NCBI GenBank assembly: GCA_910583615.1
Contig: CAJTXP010000018.1
Location: forward strand, 10,036-74,035
Direction of reading: 5' to 3'
DNA from: an uncultured Lachnospiraceae bacterium
Lineage (GTDB): Bacteria > Bacillota > Clostridia > Lachnospirales > Lachnospiraceae
Length of the DNA stretch: 64,000 bases
A program made the position numbers and the translations under genes. Below the pieces are notes generated by a model. The model saw only the letters and a program-made list of their open reading frames with translations. It was not told where the DNA came from and did not search any database. Every line of letters starts with the position of its first letter. Within the stretch, counting starts at the first letter, position 1. Shown here piece by piece: positions 61,077-64,000 of this stretch.

Positions 61077-62180
61077 TCAAAATGCAAAAGGAAATTCGAC
61101 TTCTTCTCCTGCTGAGAAAACAGACTCTCCAGATGTCTCAGTAACTTTGAAATTCGCGCCGTTCCATCTGTTAATTATGATGATTCCTTTTATGCTTCCG
61201 TCATCTGATGTGAAAGTCAGCTCTCCGTTTCCGTTGTCAATGAAGGTTCCTCTTGCTTCGCCCTGTCTGTAAATGGAGATCACTGCTTCGTCATTTCCGT
61301 CCCAGCCCTGTTGAGTGATCAGAAAGCTGTATACATTATCAGTTCTCTGATTGTCTACAAACAAACCGTACTTTGCTGATCTTTCCGGCATGACAAAGAA
61401 TTCTCCATTTATCCTGGCCAGCTCATTTGCAAGAACATAAGATCGGTTCCGGGTAATTTCCTCCAGGAAGGAGTTCTGGAGGAGAGGATACATGCTGCCG
61501 TTTTCTTCGCTGGATCCAATGCTCAGCAATGTCACTTCTTCTTTCATGGCGATCCAGTTTCTCTGCTCTGCAAGGATCTTTTCCTTTGTCTGCGGATTCG
61601 CAGAATTACTGAATCTGTTCCAGAGGTTGTTTAATTCCGTATCCCATATTACAAAAAACCATTTGGATGATACATTCATTTCGATCTGGGTTTGAGCGGC
61701 TTCTGCCAACGGGGTGTATTTTTGGATTATCTTCTCAATATTCTCCAGTTCCTCCTGCAGGGATGCTGAATTTGATACCACATCATCAACATCCGCCTTG
61801 ATATCCTCAGAATAATCATAGGAGAAATCCAGTTCCAGTTTATCATTCCGTTCGGTATCGTCGTTTTCTCTGCTGGCAGAGTCGGATTGTTCTTCCGCCT
61901 GAGAAGCTCTGACTTCCGTGCTCGGATCATTACCGGCCGTTCCCTCTTTGCCGCAGCCGGCACAAAGTCCGGCCGTTAACAGGAATGCCGTCATATAAAT
62001 TCTTTTGGATTGAGCAATCAATCGCTCTGCGTTTTGATTCCTCTTTAGGTTGATTGCATAAAATAAAAGGAAACATGCAGCCATTGCGCCGTCGCCTTTT
62101 ATAAAAGTCACCGCACACCAGGGGAGAAACAGCATAATCACCGCTGAAACAAATACGCATATACCATTCTTTTTAACCAT
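61077..62180 (-). CDS. LprI-like (DUF1311) protein with membrane N-terminus and internal lipobox
   Basis: A 367-residue leftward protein. ATG 62180 is preferred because GAGGT lies ten bases upstream; an in-frame ATG at 62195 is possible. Residues 5-45 hold two short membrane segments (FVSAVIMLFLPWCAVTF and AMAACFLLFYAINL). A third hydrophobic stretch ends in a lipobox-like LLTAGLCAGCGK near residue 73, which suggests that a membrane protein and a lipoprotein were joined or that translation starts internally. After an acidic linker comes the LprI/DUF1311 domain (LWNRFSNSA, AEQRNWIAMKEE, GSMYPLLQNSFLEEITRNRS), a family tied to lysozyme inhibition. A beta-rich tail of about 100 residues follows. 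Confidence 0.72.
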   Translation of the reverse strand: MVKKNGICVFVSAVIMLFLPWCAVTFIKGDGAMAACFLLFYAINLKRNQNAERLIAQSKRIYMTAFLLTAGLCAGCGKEGTAGNDPSTEVRASQAEEQSDSASRENDDTERNDKLELDFSYDYSEDIKADVDDVVSNSASLQEELENIEKIIQKYTPLAEAAQTQIEMNVSSKWFFVIWDTELNNLWNRFSNSANPQTKEKILAEQRNWIAMKEEVTLLSIGSSEENGSMYPLLQNSFLEEITRNRSYVLANELARINGEFFVMPERSAKYGLFVDNQRTDNVYSFLITQQGWDGNDEAVISIYRQGEARGTFIDNGNGELTFTSDDGSIKGIIIINRWNGANFKVTETSGESVFSAGEEVEFPFAF

Positions 62181-62263
62181 AATATCATACCTCATTATCT
62201 AACCGGAAGCCTTACACTGTTATTCGCCGACATACTCACGTCTCCCGTCTCTTTCCATTTTTG

Positions 62264-62359
62264 TCAAATCTCTTTCTCAGAGCCATGAACCTCTTTTTTG
62301 CAGACTACTTCTTTCATTGCCAGATCAACGAGCTCTTCTCTGGATAGTTTCGGTTTCAT
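62264..62359 (-). CDS. Small 31-residue ORF upstream of the LprI-like gene
   Basis: Reading leftward, ATG at 62359 with a strong ribosome site (GGAGGT, seven to eight bases upstream). The peptide starts MKPKLSREELVDLAMKEVVC and ends in GSEKEI; it is charged, helical and soluble. It lies 84 bp before the LprI-like gene on the same strand. It could be a real small protein, a translated leader, or the preserved 5' end of a lost gene. No family recognised. Confidence 0.45.
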   Translation of the reverse strand: MKPKLSREELVDLAMKEVVCKKEVHGSEKEI

Positions 62360-62386
62360 ATGCTGACCTCCGTAAATTTTCAACCG

Positions 62387-62428
62387 GGTTATAAATATAA
62401 CCGCAGCTTTTCTTTGTCAGAGAAAAGC
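62387..62428. promoter_or_regulatory. Two palindromes in the leftward control region
   Basis: GGTTAT-AAAT-ATAACC (62387-62402) and GCTTTTC-TTTGTCAGA-GAAAAGC (62406-62428). They lie 28-70 bp upstream of the small ORF start at 62359. On the leftward strand a possible -35 CTGACA sits in the second palindrome and AT-rich -10 sequences sit in the first, so they may be operators over the promoter. Confidence 0.4.
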
Positions 62429-62507
62429 ATACCACATTTCCTGCCTGCATACCATAAGGGTTGGTGAAAATTTCATTTTCGGGTAAATGCTGCTGACCGC
62501 AAAAAGA

Positions 62508-62536
62508 TTGCTTTTGCTGTAGGTTTTTCGTATAAT
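62508..62536 (+). promoter_or_regulatory. Promoter of the phosphoesterase-rubrerythrin gene
   Basis: -35 TTGCTT (62508-62513), 17-bp spacer, perfect -10 TATAAT (62531-62536), 69 bp before the start codon at 62605. Confidence 0.6.
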
Positions 62537-62604
62537 GAAAAAAAGCGAAGGATGATAAAAACGGGTATTAAAGGCCGGAAAAGCGGCGAAAGGAGAAAAA
62601 GCAC

Positions 62605-63873
62605 ATGAGCAGGAAAAAGATGATAAAGGTAACGGAGTCGGTGACAAGGCCTGGCCGGATACGTTCCATGGGAGTGATCGGCGATCCCGGATGCGAGGGG
62701 CTGGGCACATATAATATGAAGGTGTATGCAGGCGCTCTGGAGGAAAGCGGGAAAGACGACATCACGCTGATCGCAGGCGATCTGGTGCCGGCGGGGACCA
62801 GACACCACTATCAGATGATCCAGGAGCTGACGGAGACACTGGCGGAAAATGAGGTCTATACTCTGCGGGGAAATCATGACACGGGGGCGTACACCGAATA
62901 TTTCGGCCTGAAAAATTATGCGCTGCTGGCCGATGAATTTGCGGTCGTCGTGCTGGACAACGCAGTCCGCTCCTTTGAGGAAGAGGGGCTTACGCTGCTT
63001 AAAGAGGTTCTCTCCATGGAGGACGTGGAGCGGGTGATCATCGCTTTTCATATCCCGGTGCCGAACCATTTCATTCAGAACTGTGTGTCGGAGGAGGAAT
63101 TCACTCGCCTGAAGAACGCCTTTGCGCCATGGAAGAATAAAGTAAAATATCTGCTCTGCGGTCACGTCCATTCCCGGTTTGAGGATGAAGTGGAGGGAAT
63201 TCCGCTGATCTGTACCGGCGGAGGAGGAGCCATGATCGAGGATGTGTCCAGGGAAATCCGGGCATGTGATGTGGAGCACCATATCGTTCATTTTTATATG
63301 GAAGAGGGAATTCTGAAGTACCGGATCGCGGATCTTCCGGAGGATGGATATGGACGGGAACGGGGGGACCGGGTCCTGCGCCGGAAGCTGGAGGAGACGG
63401 TGCAGGGAGAGCTGCTGGCTCATTTTAAATATCTGATGTTCGCAGACCGGGCGGAGCGCAGAGGCATGGGGCGGATCGCGAATCTTTTCCGTGCGCTGGC
63501 GGCCTCGGAATACTATCATGCCAGAAGTTTTTATTCGGTGCTGGACTGTCCGGCGCCCTTTGCGGAATCGGTGAAAACCTTTGTGCCGGGAGAGGAATTC
63601 GAATATGAGCATCTGTATCAGATGCTTGTGGAATATGCGAAGAGCCATCAGAACCCTCTGGCGGAGCAGGCGTATGCCGGTGCGGCTTCGGCGGAAAAGG
63701 TTCATGCGTCGCTTCTTAAGCAGGCGTCGGATATGGAACATTTTGCGGAGGAGACGATCTATGTCTGTCCGGTGTGCGGTTATGTCATGGCGGGAGACGC
63801 CGCACCGGAGCGCTGCCCGGTCTGCGGCGGCCCGAAGAAGCAGTATGAACGATATGAATCGCAGGCCCTGTAA
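62605..63873 (+). CDS. Metallophosphoesterase fused to rubrerythrin
   Basis: A 422-residue two-domain protein. Residues 18-240 form a calcineurin-like phosphoesterase: GDPG at 26-29, AGDL at 57-60, RGNHD at 88-92, FHIP at 148-151 and GHVHS at 186-190. Residues 258-422 form a rubrerythrin: a four-helix di-iron domain with Glu 269, EYYH at 302-305, Glu 331 to 336 and EKVH at 364-367, then a rubredoxin-like zinc/iron knuckle CPVCGY (388) and CPVCGG (404). Rubrerythrins remove hydrogen peroxide in anaerobes. The linker is short and the frame continuous. The phosphoesterase substrate is unknown; a redox- or metal-linked phosphatase is inference. Ribosome site GGCGAAAGGAG. Confidence 0.85.
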   Translation: MSRKKMIKVTESVTRPGRIRSMGVIGDPGCEGLGTYNMKVYAGALEESGKDDITLIAGDLVPAGTRHHYQMIQELTETLAENEVYTLRGNHDTGAYTEYFGLKNYALLADEFAVVVLDNAVRSFEEEGLTLLKEVLSMEDVERVIIAFHIPVPNHFIQNCVSEEEFTRLKNAFAPWKNKVKYLLCGHVHSRFEDEVEGIPLICTGGGGAMIEDVSREIRACDVEHHIVHFYMEEGILKYRIADLPEDGYGRERGDRVLRRKLEETVQGELLAHFKYLMFADRAERRGMGRIANLFRALAASEYYHARSFYSVLDCPAPFAESVKTFVPGEEFEYEHLYQMLVEYAKSHQNPLAEQAYAGAASAEKVHASLLKQASDMEHFAEETIYVCPVCGYVMAGDAAPERCPVCGGPKKQYERYESQAL

Positions 63874-63904
63874 TCCAGTTCGTAATTTGCGGGCCGCAAC
63901 CCTA

Positions 63905-63933
63905 TTGACATCCGCGGAAATCAGTGCTACAAT
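63905..63933 (+). promoter_or_regulatory. Promoter at the right edge
   Basis: -35 TTGACA (63905-63910), 17-bp spacer, -10 TACAAT (63928-63933). It would drive the leader RNA that runs off the window. Confidence 0.75.
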
Positions 63934-63939
63934 ATTCAA

Positions 63940-64000
63940 GAATTTAATACTTCAAACCGTTGAAGCGGAGATAACGGCAATGATGCCTTTACAGAGAGTC
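63940..64000 (+). ncRNA. Probable T-box leader, 5' part only
   Basis: The transcript from the promoter above would begin near 63940. It reads GCGGAGATAACGGCAATGAT and then ACAGAGAGTC at the edge, which resembles the 5' side of T-box Stem I with its AGAGAG motif. T-box leaders sense uncharged tRNA and control aminoacyl-tRNA synthetase or amino-acid genes. The specifier loop, antiterminator and controlled gene lie outside the window, so the amino acid cannot be told. Confidence 0.55.

Larger units (their letters stand above)
62196..62604. other. Intergenic region with a small leftward ORF and two palindromes
   Basis: A 409-bp region between the leftward LprI-like gene and the rightward phosphoesterase-rubrerythrin gene. 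It holds a 31-codon leftward ORF (62264-62359), palindromes at 62387-62402 and 62406-62428, and the rightward promoter at 62508-62536, each described separately. Confidence 0.6.

Noticed and set aside
62473..63939. 488-codon leftward open frame
   Set aside because: Antisense to the phosphoesterase-rubrerythrin gene; no recognisable domains.

Overview
The window looks like a chromosomal segment of a gut-type Lachnospiraceae (Clostridia, Bacillota). The pointers are moderate GC, strong AGGAGG-type ribosome sites with some GTG/TTG starts, an hrcA-grpE-dnaK-dnaJ operon behind a CIRCE operator, a single-chain pyruvate:ferredoxin oxidoreductase, ECF sigma/DUF4179 modules and a T-box-like leader at the right edge. 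No rRNA, tRNA, CRISPR array or complete insertion sequence was seen.

Layout. (1) 1-16638: a long rightward surface-polysaccharide cluster. It has four GT2 glycosyltransferases, a kinase-like fragment cut by the left edge, an SGNH hydrolase, GtrA, a lipoprotein phosphoesterase, a CotH kinase/VTC polymerase/DUF4956 trio, a WbaP-type priming transferase, an LCP ligase and a TPR lipoprotein. Together they could build, decorate, phosphorylate and attach a wall glycan. (2) 16729-21790: the class I heat-shock operon. (3) 21862-34165: a sugar or polyol catabolic island. A ROK repressor diverges from a LyxK-like kinase, a threitol/erythritol-type dehydrogenase, an ABC importer with two different ATPases and a 36-residue membrane peptide, a UlaE-like 3-epimerase and a ribokinase preceded by a 69-bp tandem repeat. 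(4) 34213-37968: nifJ. (5) 38001-45383: a sigma factor fused to a membrane anchor and extracellular domain, a divergent TPR/unknown pair, a cysteine-synthase relative, and a conventional ECF sigma plus DUF4179 anti-sigma pair. (6) 45470-58706: a broken chemoreceptor/TetR junction, an MFS pump, a two-component system with a MacB/FtsX-type ABC exporter, an XRE membrane regulator, a second two-component system, and a tight three-gene cassette (C39-like, ATP-grasp, M20 peptidase) behind its own promoter. (7) 58707-64000: an accessory zone with an AAA/PD-(D/E)XK protein, a type III methyltransferase remnant, an LprI-like protein with a tiny upstream ORF, a metallophosphoesterase-rubrerythrin fusion, and a promoter with a probable T-box leader cut by the right edge.

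The most unusual items are the membrane-tethered sigma factor, the phosphoesterase-rubrerythrin fusion, the C39/ATP-grasp/M20 cassette, the 69-bp repeat that shares 18 bp with the kinase gene it precedes, the 36-residue transporter peptide, and a roughly 55-nt element present at two distant intergenic sites. All functions are inferred by reading the sequence; no database search was run.
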